A stretch of 33,953 nt of DNA. Origin: a virus. Of the stretch, positions 1 through 9,173 are shown piece by piece; within the stretch, counting starts at the first letter, position 1; every line of letters begins with the position of its first letter. The DNA lies in the IMG/VR virus record IMGVR_UViG_3300027736_000132, positions 1 to 33,953 of that record; one strand, 5' to 3'. The notes beneath the pieces are model-generated. The model had not been told where the DNA came from. It saw only the letters and a program-made list of their open reading frames with translations, and made no database searches. A program made the position numbers and the translations under genes.

Positions 1-127
1 AATGCCGACTCGCACTTGCATGTTGAGTTTTACACCAACGACCAGAAACCTTACAAGGATCGTCCGACGCCTTTTGTGCGGATAATTGTGCCTGGTGATA
101 AAACAAACGTTGTTGACCAGCCGGTCA
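1..127. repeat. Terminal overlap, copy 1 (identical to 33827-33953)
   Basis: The first 127 bases are repeated without difference at the end of the window. The repeat lies inside a protein-coding gene and restores its frame when the ends are joined. A length of exactly 127 is a common assembler k-mer size, so this is best read as the overlap left when a circular contig is written linearly, not as a biological terminal repeat. Confidence 0.95.
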
Positions 128-510
128 GGGAAGATCATAAAGAACGATTCCCGCGCCAGTGGTTGCATTTTCAAATGCAGAGCGGCGATGGGCCGGTTAT
201 TGGAACGCTGTTGCAGCAATGGAACACGGACGATGAAGAAAACTTCAGCTTGCATCAAATGGCCGAACTTCAGATCCTTAAATTCCAGACAGTCGAGCAA
301 GTGGCAACAGCTTCAGATAGCCAGCTTCAGCGCATCGGCATGGGCGGTGCTGGATTGCGCGAAAGAGCAAAAACGTATTTAACCAGAAAAAACCAATCCG
401 CAAACACTTCCGAACTGGAGATTACTCGCCGCGAGCTTGATGAATTGAAACAGCAAATGGCGATGTTGATGAAAACCAAAAAACTCGGCAGGCCGCGCAA
501 AGAGGCGTAA
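1..510 (+). CDS. Structural-region protein of unknown function (3' part; gene continues from 33803)
   Basis: The reading frame is already open at base 1 and is the continuation of the ATG at 33803. Joined across the circle it is 177 aa, starting MALDSDTL with a GGAG ribosome site. The N-terminal two thirds contain a conserved-looking block (VRIIVPGDKT near residue 35, DQPVREDHKERFPRQW near residues 48-63). The C-terminus (about residues 140-177) is a charged helix, probably coiled coil, ending in a basic tail. Proteins with the PGD...DQPVRE...RFPRQW pattern are known to me from podovirus head-tail regions, but I cannot assign a function. It lies between the decoration-like pair and the adaptor gene, so a head or tail role is inferred from position. 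A TTG at 16 is an internal codon, not the start. Confidence 0.85.
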   Translation, partial: NADSHLHVEFYTNDQKPYKDRPTPFVRIIVPGDKTNVVDQPVREDHKERFPRQWLHFQMQSGDGPVIGTLLQQWNTDDEENFSLHQMAELQILKFQTVEQVATASDSQLQRIGMGGAGLRERAKTYLTRKNQSANTSELEITRRELDELKQQMAMLMKTKKLGRPRKEA

Positions 511-512
511 AT

Positions 513-1424
513 ATGAGCAGCACAATGCTCCAGTTGGTGCAACAAGTCACAAACGAACTAGGTGTCACGGCGCCGGTGTATGTCGCTGGCAATACCAATC
601 AAGATGTGACGCAGATTCTCGCGCTGATGAACGCGACTGGTTACGAGCTGCTGCGCCGGCACAACTGGCGCGCAATGACAAAGCAAAAGGCTTTTTATAC
701 TCAATACCTGACAACCACCGGCAACTGGACGACCGCCGCGCGCACGATCACCGGAATTCCCAGCACTACGGGGCTGGACACGACCTACCAGGTGCAAGGG
801 ACCGGCATCAATCAAAATACGTTTATAGAATCTGTGGACAGTTCGACGCAGGTCACTCTTAATCAAGACTTTGCTGCCGCTGGCGGCGCTTCTGCTACTG
901 CGTATTTCCAGAAAATGAAGTATGACTTGCCGAGCGACTACGAGGCGTTGGTGCCGCGAAGCATGTGGGATAAATCAAAGCACTGGGAAATGCTTGGGCC
1001 AGAGGACGCGCAACAATGGGAGTGGCTGCTCTCCGGCTATATCTCGACCGGACCGCGGATCCGCTGGCGTTTGCTGGGATCTTATTTCCAGATATGGCCT
1101 GGCACCTCTGCCGCTGAATATCTTGGCTATGAATATCGGTCTAACGGCTGGGCTAATTCTGCCGCTGGCGCTGTAAAGACCAGCTTCACGGTGGACACTG
1201 ACACGACGATCTACCCTGACCGCCTGATGGTGCTTTCAACCAAGCTCAAGTATTTTGAGGCAAAGGGCTTTGATACGACCGCTATGTATCGCAATTATTT
1301 GTATGAACTTGAAGCGGCAATGGCGCTAGATATGTCGGCTGCCAATCTGAGCTTTGCACCGCGCCCAGGCACTGTGCTAATCGGATACGACAACATACCT
1401 GACAGCGGATATGGCCCAAATTAA
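513..1424 (+). CDS. Head-tail adaptor-like protein
   Basis: 303 aa. The N-terminus (about 1-60) is helical, with LVQQVTNELG and an NATGYELLRRHNW segment. The middle (about 65-135) is beta-rich and Thr/Gly-rich, and the C-terminal half carries Trp/Tyr-rich strands followed by a long helix (KLKYFEAKGFDTTAMYRNYLYELEAAM). This helix-beta-helix pattern, and its place just before a large stabilisation-type protein, resembles the adaptor (P22 gp4 / tail-tubular A type) that sits under the portal in podoviruses. The family assignment is by general resemblance, not a diagnostic motif. It starts 2 bases after the preceding gene and overlaps the next gene by 14 bases. It could alternatively be another tail-hub component. 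Confidence 0.6.
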   Translation: MSSTMLQLVQQVTNELGVTAPVYVAGNTNQDVTQILALMNATGYELLRRHNWRAMTKQKAFYTQYLTTTGNWTTAARTITGIPSTTGLDTTYQVQGTGINQNTFIESVDSSTQVTLNQDFAAAGGASATAYFQKMKYDLPSDYEALVPRSMWDKSKHWEMLGPEDAQQWEWLLSGYISTGPRIRWRLLGSYFQIWPGTSAAEYLGYEYRSNGWANSAAGAVKTSFTVDTDTTIYPDRLMVLSTKLKYFEAKGFDTTAMYRNYLYELEAAMALDMSAANLSFAPRPGTVLIGYDNIPDSGYGPN

Positions 1425-2982
1425 CCAACTGGTGCAGGGCAATGCGGCGCGTGTAGCGTCTGTTCCAGCTCCTGTTGGCGGCTGGAACGCCCGCGACAGC
1501 ATTGCCAACATGGAGCCGCTGGATGCGGTTCAACTGATTAACTTCTTCCCGACAGTCAGCAACTGCGTGCTTAGAGGTGGTTCGACGAATTGGGCTACCG
1601 GCATGACCGGCCAGGTGCAGACGATCATGGTCTACAACGGCGGGACCAGCAGCAAGATGTTTGCCGCTGTCGGGACTCCTGATCTTAAATTCTACGATGC
1701 CAGCACCGCTGGCGTTGCAACAGCAACTAGCGTCACCGGCTTAACCAACGCAATTTGGGAATACATCAACATTACGACGACCGGCGGCACTTATTTGTAT
1801 GCGGTAAATGGCGTGGACAAGCCGCGGTTGTACGATGGCACAACATGGACCGCCATTGATGCTGCTTCAACGCCAGCTATTACCGGCGTAACGACAACAA
1901 CGTTATCAAATGTGACGCTGTTCAAGAATCGCCTTTGGTTTATTCAGAAAGACACGCTCAAGGCGTGGTACCTGCCGACCAGCGCAGTCGGCGGCGCCGC
2001 GCAGGTTTTGGATCTGTCAGCTATTGCCAAATTTGGCGGGCATCTTGTGGATCTGGATACATGGACGATTGATGCAGGCTATGGCGTAGATGACAATCTG
2101 GTGTTTGTTACCAGCAACGGTGAAGTTATTGTTTATCGAGGCACCGACCCGGCCAGTGATGCTACTTGGGCGCTGACCGGAGTTTGGAAACTTGGCTCGC
2201 CAATCGGCAACCGATCCATGCTGAAGTGGGGCGGCGATCTGCTGATCTTGACGTATGACGGCTTGATGCCGATGGCTCAAAGCTTGCAATCTTCCCGCTT
2301 AGATCCTCGCGTGGCGCTGTCAAACAAGATTCAAGGCGCCATTACGCAGGCCACAACTAACTACGGCGGCACGCACGCCGCGGTTGGGTGGCAGGTCTAC
2401 TACAATGCTCGTCGCAATGCTGTGTGGATCAATGTGCCGATCGCAGAAGGCCAGCAAGAACAGTATGTGATGAACACAATCACAACGAGCTGGGCACAGT
2501 TTCAAGGCTGGCCAGCAAATTGTTGGGAAACCTACAACGATAATCCTTATTACGGCGGCAACGGCGTTGTGGTAAGGGCGTGGGATGACACTTACGTAGA
2601 TAACACATCAAATATTGCAACAAATGTTTTCCAAGCATTTAACTATTTTGACAGCCGCGGCGTGAAAAAGTATTTCACCAGGGCGCGGCCCAGCATATTT
2701 ACAAACGGCGCACCTGCTATTTTTGTCGGCATCAACGTAGATTTTAACGTTGATGACACAACCGCGCCTATTTCCGCATCGGCATCTGCTGTTGGATTAT
2801 GGGATGCAGGAACGTGGGATTCTGCATTGTGGGGATCTGGTTTACAAATTACCAACAACTGGCAAGGTGTCACCGGGCTTGGTTACTGCGGATCCATCCA
2901 GCTCAAAAGCGCAAGCAGCGGGCTGCAAATTGAGTGGGCATCTACTGACGTTGTTTATCAGACCGGATGGGCAGGGATATAG
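1411..2982 (+). CDS. Packaged-DNA stabilisation / tail hub protein (P22 gp10-like)
   Basis: 523 aa, mostly predicted beta strand and almost free of charged helices. It begins with PAPVGGWNARDSIANMEP, an opening seen in a widespread podovirus family annotated as DNA-stabilisation or tail protein. Repeated aromatic/Asp segments across the chain (YAVNGVDKPRLYDG; VTSNGEVIVYRGTDP; GGDLLILTYDGLMP) suggest a beta-propeller-like hub. Near residues 463-476 there is a Trp-rich element, LWDAGTWDSALWGS, that recurs in the gene at 28683. The 14-base overlap with the adaptor gene fits coupled expression of tail-hub parts. Assignment to the gp10 role is inference from size, composition and order. Confidence 0.6.
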   Translation: MAQINQLVQGNAARVASVPAPVGGWNARDSIANMEPLDAVQLINFFPTVSNCVLRGGSTNWATGMTGQVQTIMVYNGGTSSKMFAAVGTPDLKFYDASTAGVATATSVTGLTNAIWEYINITTTGGTYLYAVNGVDKPRLYDGTTWTAIDAASTPAITGVTTTTLSNVTLFKNRLWFIQKDTLKAWYLPTSAVGGAAQVLDLSAIAKFGGHLVDLDTWTIDAGYGVDDNLVFVTSNGEVIVYRGTDPASDATWALTGVWKLGSPIGNRSMLKWGGDLLILTYDGLMPMAQSLQSSRLDPRVALSNKIQGAITQATTNYGGTHAAVGWQVYYNARRNAVWINVPIAEGQQEQYVMNTITTSWAQFQGWPANCWETYNDNPYYGGNGVVVRAWDDTYVDNTSNIATNVFQAFNYFDSRGVKKYFTRARPSIFTNGAPAIFVGINVDFNVDDTTAPISASASAVGLWDAGTWDSALWGSGLQITNNWQGVTGLGYCGSIQLKSASSGLQIEWASTDVVYQTGWAGI

Positions 2983-3401
2983 TATCGGGGCCGGATGTCG
3001 GCCATTGGGTAGCAAAACGTGTGAATTATGGGTTTTTAGAAACCAGAGCCAACGCATTAGGATTAAAACGAAATGATGAACTTATTGCAGGAGTCATTTA
3101 CGAGAATTGGAATCATCAAAGCATATGGTGCCATTTCGCTATTGAAGGCCAATTGACACCGGCTTATTTGGCAGCAATATTTGATTATCCGTATAACATT
3201 TGCCAGGTCGAAAAGATCATTTGCCCGGTTGGAAGCGATAACGAACAAAGTGCCAAAGTGGTAAGGAAAATGGGATTTACCGAAGAAGGCAGAATTAAGG
3301 AAGGGCGACCACACGGCGACATTGTGTTTTACACATTGCGCCGCGATGACTGCCGGTTTTTAAATACACGATACAGCAAAAGGATAGCAAATCATGGGTA
3401 A
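2967..3401 (+). CDS. GNAT-like N-acetyltransferase
   Basis: 144 aa. The C-terminal half has the GNAT layout: a strand (KIICPVGSDNEQSAKVV, residues near 90-106), a helix starting at NEQSAKVVRKMGF, and the typical GFTEEGRIKEGRPHGDIVFYTLRRDDC ending, in which a lengthened side chain or amine would be acetylated using acetyl-CoA. Such short acetyltransferases occur in podovirus structural operons; the substrate is unknown and could be a virion or host protein. The ATG at 2967 overlaps the preceding gene by 16 bases. Conserved sequence begins about residue 11 (GHWVAKRV), so a later start is possible. The gene overlaps the next one by 8 bases. Confidence 0.7.
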   Translation: MGRDIVSGPDVGHWVAKRVNYGFLETRANALGLKRNDELIAGVIYENWNHQSIWCHFAIEGQLTPAYLAAIFDYPYNICQVEKIICPVGSDNEQSAKVVRKMGFTEEGRIKEGRPHGDIVFYTLRRDDCRFLNTRYSKRIANHG

Positions 3402-5775
3402 ATCTTCACCTTCGCCACCTCCAGCACCAGACTACGCGGGCGCAGCTCGTGAGCAAGGCGCAGCAAACGAGGCAACTGCTCGATTGCAGGGACGCATCAG
3501 CAATCCAAATATCATCGGTCCGCTTGGCGGGCAAACTGTTACTTGGGGAACGCCGACTTTTGACCAGGCGAATTACGACAAAGCAATGTCGGCGTATCAA
3601 GCCAGCCCGCGTGGGGCGGTTCCGATGCAGAACGAATTCTACACAGAGGAAGGGTTCGATACCGCTGGCTATCAGAATGCAATGAACAAATGGGCGGCAG
3701 GAACGAACGCGCCGACAAGAGAACAATTCACAACAAACGCAAATGCGGATCAAGCAAACGTAACCCAAACACTGACTCCGCAAGCGCAAGCTACCCTAGA
3801 CGCACAGCAGCGCGTACAGCGGTCGTTGGCTGGGTTGGGAGAGCAAGGCATAAGCACCGCGCAGAATGTGCTTGGGAACGCGTTTAATCCAAACCTTGCG
3901 GGCTTGCAAACTAGTGTCGGCAAAGCTGGGCAAATCCCGCAAACGCCGGATCTGAGCAGATATGGACAAGCCAGCGGGTTGCAGGGACAAAGGTTAGGTG
4001 ATGGCAGAGGCAACAGGCCGCTAACCGTAGAAGAAACCACTTCTATGAATAATCCAGATGTTTTTCGAGGAAAAAACGCACCTCCGCCATCTACCGGAAA
4101 TCTTGGCAATGATGTTTTAATGCCTCAAGAAGTTGCGGCTAAATTTGCTGCTTTAAGAAATATCCCGTTAGGTGGCCCCGGTAGAGAGCTATATACACCA
4201 ACAAATAATCAAGGAAACATAGGACAAGCCCCGAGCGCGCCAGAACTTAGCGCGTATGGCATGGCAGGCGCAAACGTCAACGCTCAACCAGTAAACGCCG
4301 GACCGCAAAGCGGTCAATATGGCATGGCAGGTGCAGGCCCACAAGCGGGACAATATGGCTTTGCGGGCGGTGGTCCTGGCGGTGGGCAATACGGGCTGGC
4401 AGGTGCAAATGTGCAAGCTGGTGCAATTAATCAAGGGCCGCAAACAGGTCAATATGGGCTTGCCAGCGGCGCATTGAACACTAGCAACGTGGCAGCAATG
4501 CCTGTTAATGCAGGCATGACCGGCCAGCAAGCAATTATGAACCGCCTGGCGCCGCAGCTTGAAAGATCAGACGCAGCAACGCGGCAGCGACTGATTAATC
4601 AAGGTCTGGTGCCGGGTGGCGAAGCGTACGAAAACGCAATGATTTCCCAAAACCAGCAAAAGAACGATCTGCTCTCGCAGGCGGCGTTGCAAGGTATTGG
4701 CTTGGATACCGCGGCAAACGCACAAGGGTTTGGCCAGGCGTTGCAAGCGGGGCAATATGGCAATCAAGCGGTAGCGCAAAACTTTAGCCAAGCACAGGCT
4801 GCACAAGCTGCACAAAATGCCGCACAGCAGCAAGGATTTGCACAACAATTTGGGTTGGCTGGATTACAAAATCAAGCGGTTGGCCAGAACTTTGGTCAAG
4901 GCGTTACTGCCCAGCAATTGCAGAATGCCGGGATTGGGCAGAATTTCGCTCAAGGTCAAGCCGCAAACGCCGCAGGGAATCAAGCGGTAGGTCAGAATTT
5001 CGGTCAAGGGTTGTCTGCACAGCAAGCGCAGAATGCCGCCTCGCAACAGCTTTACAATCAATATATGGGTGTGCAGGGATTGCAGAATCAGGCCGTAAAC
5101 CAGAATCAACAGGCGGCGCTGGCTCAATATCAAGCGCAGCTCGGTGGTCAGCAGCAAGGGTTTGGTCAAAATGTCACGCAGCGGCAGCTCGGCAATCAAG
5201 CAATTGCACAAAACCAACAAGCAGCATTGCAACAACAGCAAGCTGCCCTGGCCGCGCAAAATCAGCAATACAACCAACTTTTGCAAGGTGCACAGTTTGG
5301 CAATACCGCGCAGCAGCAAAGTTTGCAGCAGCAGCTCGCGTTGCGAAATCAACCGCTAAACGAGATCGCTGGTTTAATGAGTGGCTCGCAGATCCAGATG
5401 CCGCAGTTTCAGGGCTATCAGGGCGCGAACGTGGCGGGGACGCCGATCTTTGCTGGAGCGCAAGCAGCAGGGCAGTCTGCGATGGATCAATACGGTATCC
5501 AGTCGGCCAACGTCAACGCGCAGAATGCAGGGCTGTATGGGATGTTAGGGACTGCTGGCGGGTTGGCTGGGAAAGCGTTTTTTTCAGATCGTCGTTTAAA
5601 GTCGAATATTGAGAGAATTGGTACGCACCCGCTTGGAATTGGAGTTTACGAATACAACATTTTTGACCGCAAAGAGCGCGGCGTGATGGCTGATGAAGTC
5701 GAAGCCGTGATGCCGGAAGCCGTTGTGTTGCATTCTAGTGGATACAAAATGGTCAATTATGGAATGCTGACATGA
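3394..5775 (+). CDS. Large Gln/Ala-rich virion protein with C-terminal S74 (intramolecular chaperone) motif
   Basis: 793 aa. The N-terminus is Pro/Ser-rich (SSPSPPPAPDYAGAA). Residues about 280-370 carry a repeated GQYGxAG unit (five or so copies), and about 430-660 is a low-complexity Gln/Ala/Asn region with repeated NQAVGQNFGQG. At residue 731 comes SDRRLKSN, followed by about 60 residues ending in a GVMADEVEAVMPEAV block and a GYKMVNYGML end. SDxRLK is the signature of Peptidase S74 chaperone domains, where the Ser and the Lys five residues later (S731, K736) form the self-cleavage dyad. Unlike the tail fibre at 9791 it has no long helix after the domain. Position among ejection proteins suggests a tail-tip, needle or internal virion protein; which one is unclear. 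Confidence 0.75.
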   Translation: MGKSSPSPPPAPDYAGAAREQGAANEATARLQGRISNPNIIGPLGGQTVTWGTPTFDQANYDKAMSAYQASPRGAVPMQNEFYTEEGFDTAGYQNAMNKWAAGTNAPTREQFTTNANADQANVTQTLTPQAQATLDAQQRVQRSLAGLGEQGISTAQNVLGNAFNPNLAGLQTSVGKAGQIPQTPDLSRYGQASGLQGQRLGDGRGNRPLTVEETTSMNNPDVFRGKNAPPPSTGNLGNDVLMPQEVAAKFAALRNIPLGGPGRELYTPTNNQGNIGQAPSAPELSAYGMAGANVNAQPVNAGPQSGQYGMAGAGPQAGQYGFAGGGPGGGQYGLAGANVQAGAINQGPQTGQYGLASGALNTSNVAAMPVNAGMTGQQAIMNRLAPQLERSDAATRQRLINQGLVPGGEAYENAMISQNQQKNDLLSQAALQGIGLDTAANAQGFGQALQAGQYGNQAVAQNFSQAQAAQAAQNAAQQQGFAQQFGLAGLQNQAVGQNFGQGVTAQQLQNAGIGQNFAQGQAANAAGNQAVGQNFGQGLSAQQAQNAASQQLYNQYMGVQGLQNQAVNQNQQAALAQYQAQLGGQQQGFGQNVTQRQLGNQAIAQNQQAALQQQQAALAAQNQQYNQLLQGAQFGNTAQQQSLQQQLALRNQPLNEIAGLMSGSQIQMPQFQGYQGANVAGTPIFAGAQAAGQSAMDQYGIQSANVNAQNAGLYGMLGTAGGLAGKAFFSDRRLKSNIERIGTHPLGIGVYEYNIFDRKERGVMADEVEAVMPEAVVLHSSGYKMVNYGMLT

Positions 5776-6023
5776 ACTCAACCTACAATTTCAATCCTAA
5801 CGACAAGCGGATGCAGCTTGCCGCGTTGCTGCAAGACCCGACGCAGCCTTACAAAAGGTATAGCGGGCCTATGGGCGCGCCTAAATCAGGCGGCGGCGGC
5901 ATGGGATCTTTCAACGACATGATGATGAAGCTGATTATGCAGACGCAGCCCGGTGCTCCGGTTGTTGAGAAATCAACACAATACGACCCGAATTCTCAGA
6001 ACTTTACACCGTCAAATTACTAA
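5772..6023 (+). CDS. Small hypothetical protein in ejection cluster
   Basis: 83 aa, overlapping the preceding stop as ATGA. It starts MNSTYNFNPNDKRMQLAALL and has a Gly-rich centre and a Met-rich segment (FNDMMMKLIMQ). The YNFN opening resembles the YNFNLPGPYQ opening of the next gene, so the two may share a short virion-incorporation element. No known domain recognised; a structural or ejection role is inferred only from neighbours. Confidence 0.7.
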   Translation: MNSTYNFNPNDKRMQLAALLQDPTQPYKRYSGPMGAPKSGGGGMGSFNDMMMKLIMQTQPGAPVVEKSTQYDPNSQNFTPSNY

Positions 6024-6032
6024 AGGCTCAAA

Positions 6033-7583
6033 ATGGCCGAAAACAAGTTATATAACTTTAACCTTCCAGGACCATACCAGGCAGAGTTGGCAAGGATTGC
6101 TGACCAGCAGCGCATGGCAGAGATGCTCCAGGCGCAGTCACAAGCACCGTCAGAACGTTTTAGCTACAAAGGCATAGAAGCGCGCACGCCGGTCACGGCA
6201 GGGCTGGCAAAGCTGCTACAGGGCTTTGGTGGGGCATACTTTCAAAATCAGGCGCGGGAGCAGGAGAAGGCTCTTGGTGAAAAGTATCGCGGAGAGAAAA
6301 TGGCAGATTTGACCGCTCTTGGAACTGCTATTAACGCGCCAGCTATAGCTGGATCTGCTGAAATTCCGGCAAGGTCTGAAATACAAATGCCTTCAGAAGA
6401 ATTGGGCGGTGGCCCCGGTAGGGAGGCTGCGCCTGCAATACCTGCTGTCACGGCTCGCCAGGCTGGATACATTGGGCCGGAAATGATAGCAAAAATGAAA
6501 ACTACGGAAGGCGCTAATCAGGTATTAGCGTTGAGTTTGGCGCAAAGGCAGGCGCAGATAGACGCGGAAAGGCGTGCAAACGAACCTTATACGCTGGCAG
6601 AAGGCGCTGGACGTTATCAACCTATGCCCGGCGGTCAACCAGCTAAATTGATTGCTGGCGGTGTGCCTAAAACGCCATTTGCACCTATTGACGTATCAAA
6701 ATTTACGCCAGCCAGTGTGCAGGCAGCGATGAATCCTGATGGCACAGTTGATAGAACTAAGCTCGTTGCTATTCCTGAACGCGCTACTGGCGATCTTGCT
6801 GTTTATAACTTATATGCTGAACAACAAAAAGCCGCTGGCAAAGTGCCGATTGGCATTGACCAATTTATAATAAATCAAAAAATTGCGGGGAGAACTCCTG
6901 CTTCTACAACTGTAACTTATGGATCGCCAGTTGCGGCACAAAATTTAGCAGGCAATCCAGTATTTATACAGCCCGGAAGGGGCGGCGGCGCTCCTGCTGT
7001 AATTGAAGGATACTCGCCACCAGGTGAGAAATTGCGGCCAATACCGGCAACTGTAAATACGGCAATTCTTGGAAATCAAAAAGCAAACAATCAACTGGAT
7101 CGAGCAATTACATTGATTTCCGGTAAGGATTTGCCAGGGATGGCTGGTGATGTGTCAGCGACTGGCTTCAAAGGAGTTTTGCCGAATGCAATCCTTAATA
7201 GGGTTGATCCGCAAGGCGTTGCAGCTAGAGCTGAAATTGCTGATATTGGATCGTTAATATTGCATGATAGAAGCGGTGCAGCAGTTACGGCGAGCGAATC
7301 ACCGAGATTGATGCCTTTTATCCCATCTTCAACAGATGACAACGCTACTGTATTAAAGAAATTAGGACGGCTTAAATTAGAGCTTGCAAACGAAACAGCA
7401 GCAATGAAAGAAATTTACAGCAAAGATCAGGGGTATAAAGAAAGTCCTATACTTAATAAGCCATCTGTTGCGGAAAAAATAACCACAAGAAATGAGATTA
7501 TTGAAACCGCAACTAAAACAGGAAAAACTGTCGCAGAGGTAACAAAAGACGCGATAGCTAAAGGCTATAAGGTGAATCCATAA
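6033..7583 (+). CDS. Probable internal virion / DNA ejection protein
   Basis: 516 aa. The first ~100 residues are helical and charged (YQAELARIADQQRMAEMLQAQ; NQAREQEKALGEKYRGEKMADL), the middle is Pro/Ala-rich with little regular structure, and the C-terminus (about 345-510) is again helical, with LGRLKLELANETAAMKEIYSKDQGYK. Helical ends and a flexible Ala/Pro middle are usual in podovirus ejection proteins. There is no enzyme motif. The gene has an AAAGG ribosome site and its stop overlaps the next start (TAATG). A GGPGRE hexapeptide near residue 128 is also found in the upstream Gln-rich protein, encoded by nearly the same 18 bases. Confidence 0.6.
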   Translation: MAENKLYNFNLPGPYQAELARIADQQRMAEMLQAQSQAPSERFSYKGIEARTPVTAGLAKLLQGFGGAYFQNQAREQEKALGEKYRGEKMADLTALGTAINAPAIAGSAEIPARSEIQMPSEELGGGPGREAAPAIPAVTARQAGYIGPEMIAKMKTTEGANQVLALSLAQRQAQIDAERRANEPYTLAEGAGRYQPMPGGQPAKLIAGGVPKTPFAPIDVSKFTPASVQAAMNPDGTVDRTKLVAIPERATGDLAVYNLYAEQQKAAGKVPIGIDQFIINQKIAGRTPASTTVTYGSPVAAQNLAGNPVFIQPGRGGGAPAVIEGYSPPGEKLRPIPATVNTAILGNQKANNQLDRAITLISGKDLPGMAGDVSATGFKGVLPNAILNRVDPQGVAARAEIADIGSLILHDRSGAAVTASESPRLMPFIPSSTDDNATVLKKLGRLKLELANETAAMKEIYSKDQGYKESPILNKPSVAEKITTRNEIIETATKTGKTVAEVTKDAIAKGYKVNP

Positions 7584-9172
7584 TGGCTCTTATTGATGAC
7601 TTATATGGCGGGCCATCTAACGCGCCATCTGGCGGGTTGGCGGCAGATTTGTATGGGGCTGTTAACGCAAAAAAACCATTGTCGTGGGCAGACGTTCCCG
7701 GCCAAGCCGTAAGAAATTTGCCGTCAAGCGCAGGTAATTTTGTAAGCGGTATAGCGCAAGCCGTTGCACATCCTATAGATACAACTTCTTCATTATTAGA
7801 TATTGGTTCTGGAACAATATTAAATATTGCGCCTAAATCAATTTCAAATTTTTTCCAACAATTAAATCCTACAGATTTTGATCGTGTAGTAAATGCAGCA
7901 AATTCTGCAGGAGGTCATTTTAAAGAACGATACGGAAGCATTGAAGGAATAAAAAAATCATTAGCAACTGATCCAGTGGGCGTTGCCGGGGATTTATCTA
8001 CTTTGTTCACTGGCGGCGCTTCTATAGCTCCGCGAGCTGGCGGTATAGCTGCTGGATTAACAAAAGCGGCAAATGTTACAAATCCCGTAAACGCTTTGGT
8101 AAAAGGATTGGAATTAGCTGCTCCAGCAGTAACCGGCACTACAAAACAGGTTTTAGGAATGGCAACCGGCGTTGGCGCTGAAAATATTGCAACAGCGGCT
8201 AAATCAGGTTTTGAGGGAACAAAAACATATTTAGAAAATATGCGGAGCCAAGTTTCAAAAACTGATGTTTTGGATCAAGCAAAACAAGCTCTTGCAAACA
8301 TGAGAGCAGATAGAGCAGCAGAATACAAAACAAATATAGCTACAACTGCCGCTGATACAACACCGTTAAAGTTTAATGAAATTGATAACGCATTAACAAA
8401 AGTAACTGATAGTTTGCAACAAGGCGGTCATTCAAAAATTGGAAAAACTGAAGCCACAAAAGTTGAAGAAGTAAAAGATATTGTAAAAGAATGGCGCGAT
8501 GATCCTTCAGCTCATACGGCCATCGGCTTAGATGCTTTAAAACAACGTTTGGACGCCGTTTATCCAGACAGCCCAATCCATAACCAAGCACAACGAGTTA
8601 TAACAACGGTAAGAAATGCAGTAAAAGATACGATTGTGAAACAATCGCCGGAATATGCGGCAACAATGAAATTGTACGAAGAAGCCATTACTCTTGAAAA
8701 AGAAATAGCTAGAACGTTATCTTTAGGTGATAAAGCCTCTGCTGATACGGCTTTACGCAAATTGACTTCGTTGGGACGTAATAACGTAAATACAAATTAC
8801 GGTTATAGACTTGATCTTGCAAAAGCATTAGAGCAACAAGGCGGGAAAGACTTGATGCCTGCTATTGCCGGTCAGACTATGAGTTCTTGGACGCCAAGAG
8901 GTCTAACGGGGCAGCTAGGTGCACCAGCAACCGCAGGTGCTGCTTTGTTGGGTAATCCTGCAATGGCAATGGCACTTCCTTTTATGTCACCAAGACTTGT
9001 TGGTGAAGCAGCATACAAAACTGGACAATTGGCAAAACTTTTAGAACCTGCAAAAAGCACTGCATCAAATTTAATAAGTAAAATTCCAATAACAAATGAA
9101 CAAGCAAGACTTGCTGCTTTGCTTGCATCTCAAGCTGGAACAATGCAACAACCCGCAAGAAACGACCGGTAG
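7583..9172 (+). CDS. Probable internal virion / DNA ejection protein with hydrophobic segments
   Basis: 529 aa. It starts MALIDDLYGG, then a Pro/Ser-rich stretch. Several Ala/Gly-rich hydrophobic segments follow (FVSGIAQAVAHP near 50; LSTLFTGGASIAPRAGGIAAGL near 140; ATAGAALLGNPAMAMALPF near 460). The centre is a long charged helical region (about 225-390). Alternating membrane-active and helical regions suit a protein that leaves the virion and crosses the cell envelope. Base composition is visibly more AT-rich than in the head genes. The stop at 9170-9172 is one base from the end of the convergent HNH gene, so the insertion may have set or altered the original C-terminus. Confidence 0.6.
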   Translation: MALIDDLYGGPSNAPSGGLAADLYGAVNAKKPLSWADVPGQAVRNLPSSAGNFVSGIAQAVAHPIDTTSSLLDIGSGTILNIAPKSISNFFQQLNPTDFDRVVNAANSAGGHFKERYGSIEGIKKSLATDPVGVAGDLSTLFTGGASIAPRAGGIAAGLTKAANVTNPVNALVKGLELAAPAVTGTTKQVLGMATGVGAENIATAAKSGFEGTKTYLENMRSQVSKTDVLDQAKQALANMRADRAAEYKTNIATTAADTTPLKFNEIDNALTKVTDSLQQGGHSKIGKTEATKVEEVKDIVKEWRDDPSAHTAIGLDALKQRLDAVYPDSPIHNQAQRVITTVRNAVKDTIVKQSPEYAATMKLYEEAITLEKEIARTLSLGDKASADTALRKLTSLGRNNVNTNYGYRLDLAKALEQQGGKDLMPAIAGQTMSSWTPRGLTGQLGAPATAGAALLGNPAMAMALPFMSPRLVGEAAYKTGQLAKLLEPAKSTASNLISKIPITNEQARLAALLASQAGTMQQPARNDR

Positions 9173-9173
9173 G

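Noticed and set aside
1-127. Direct terminal repeat of the T7 kind
   Set aside because: It lies inside a coding gene, is not next to the terminase, and its length equals a standard assembler k-mer; a circular contig overlap explains it better.
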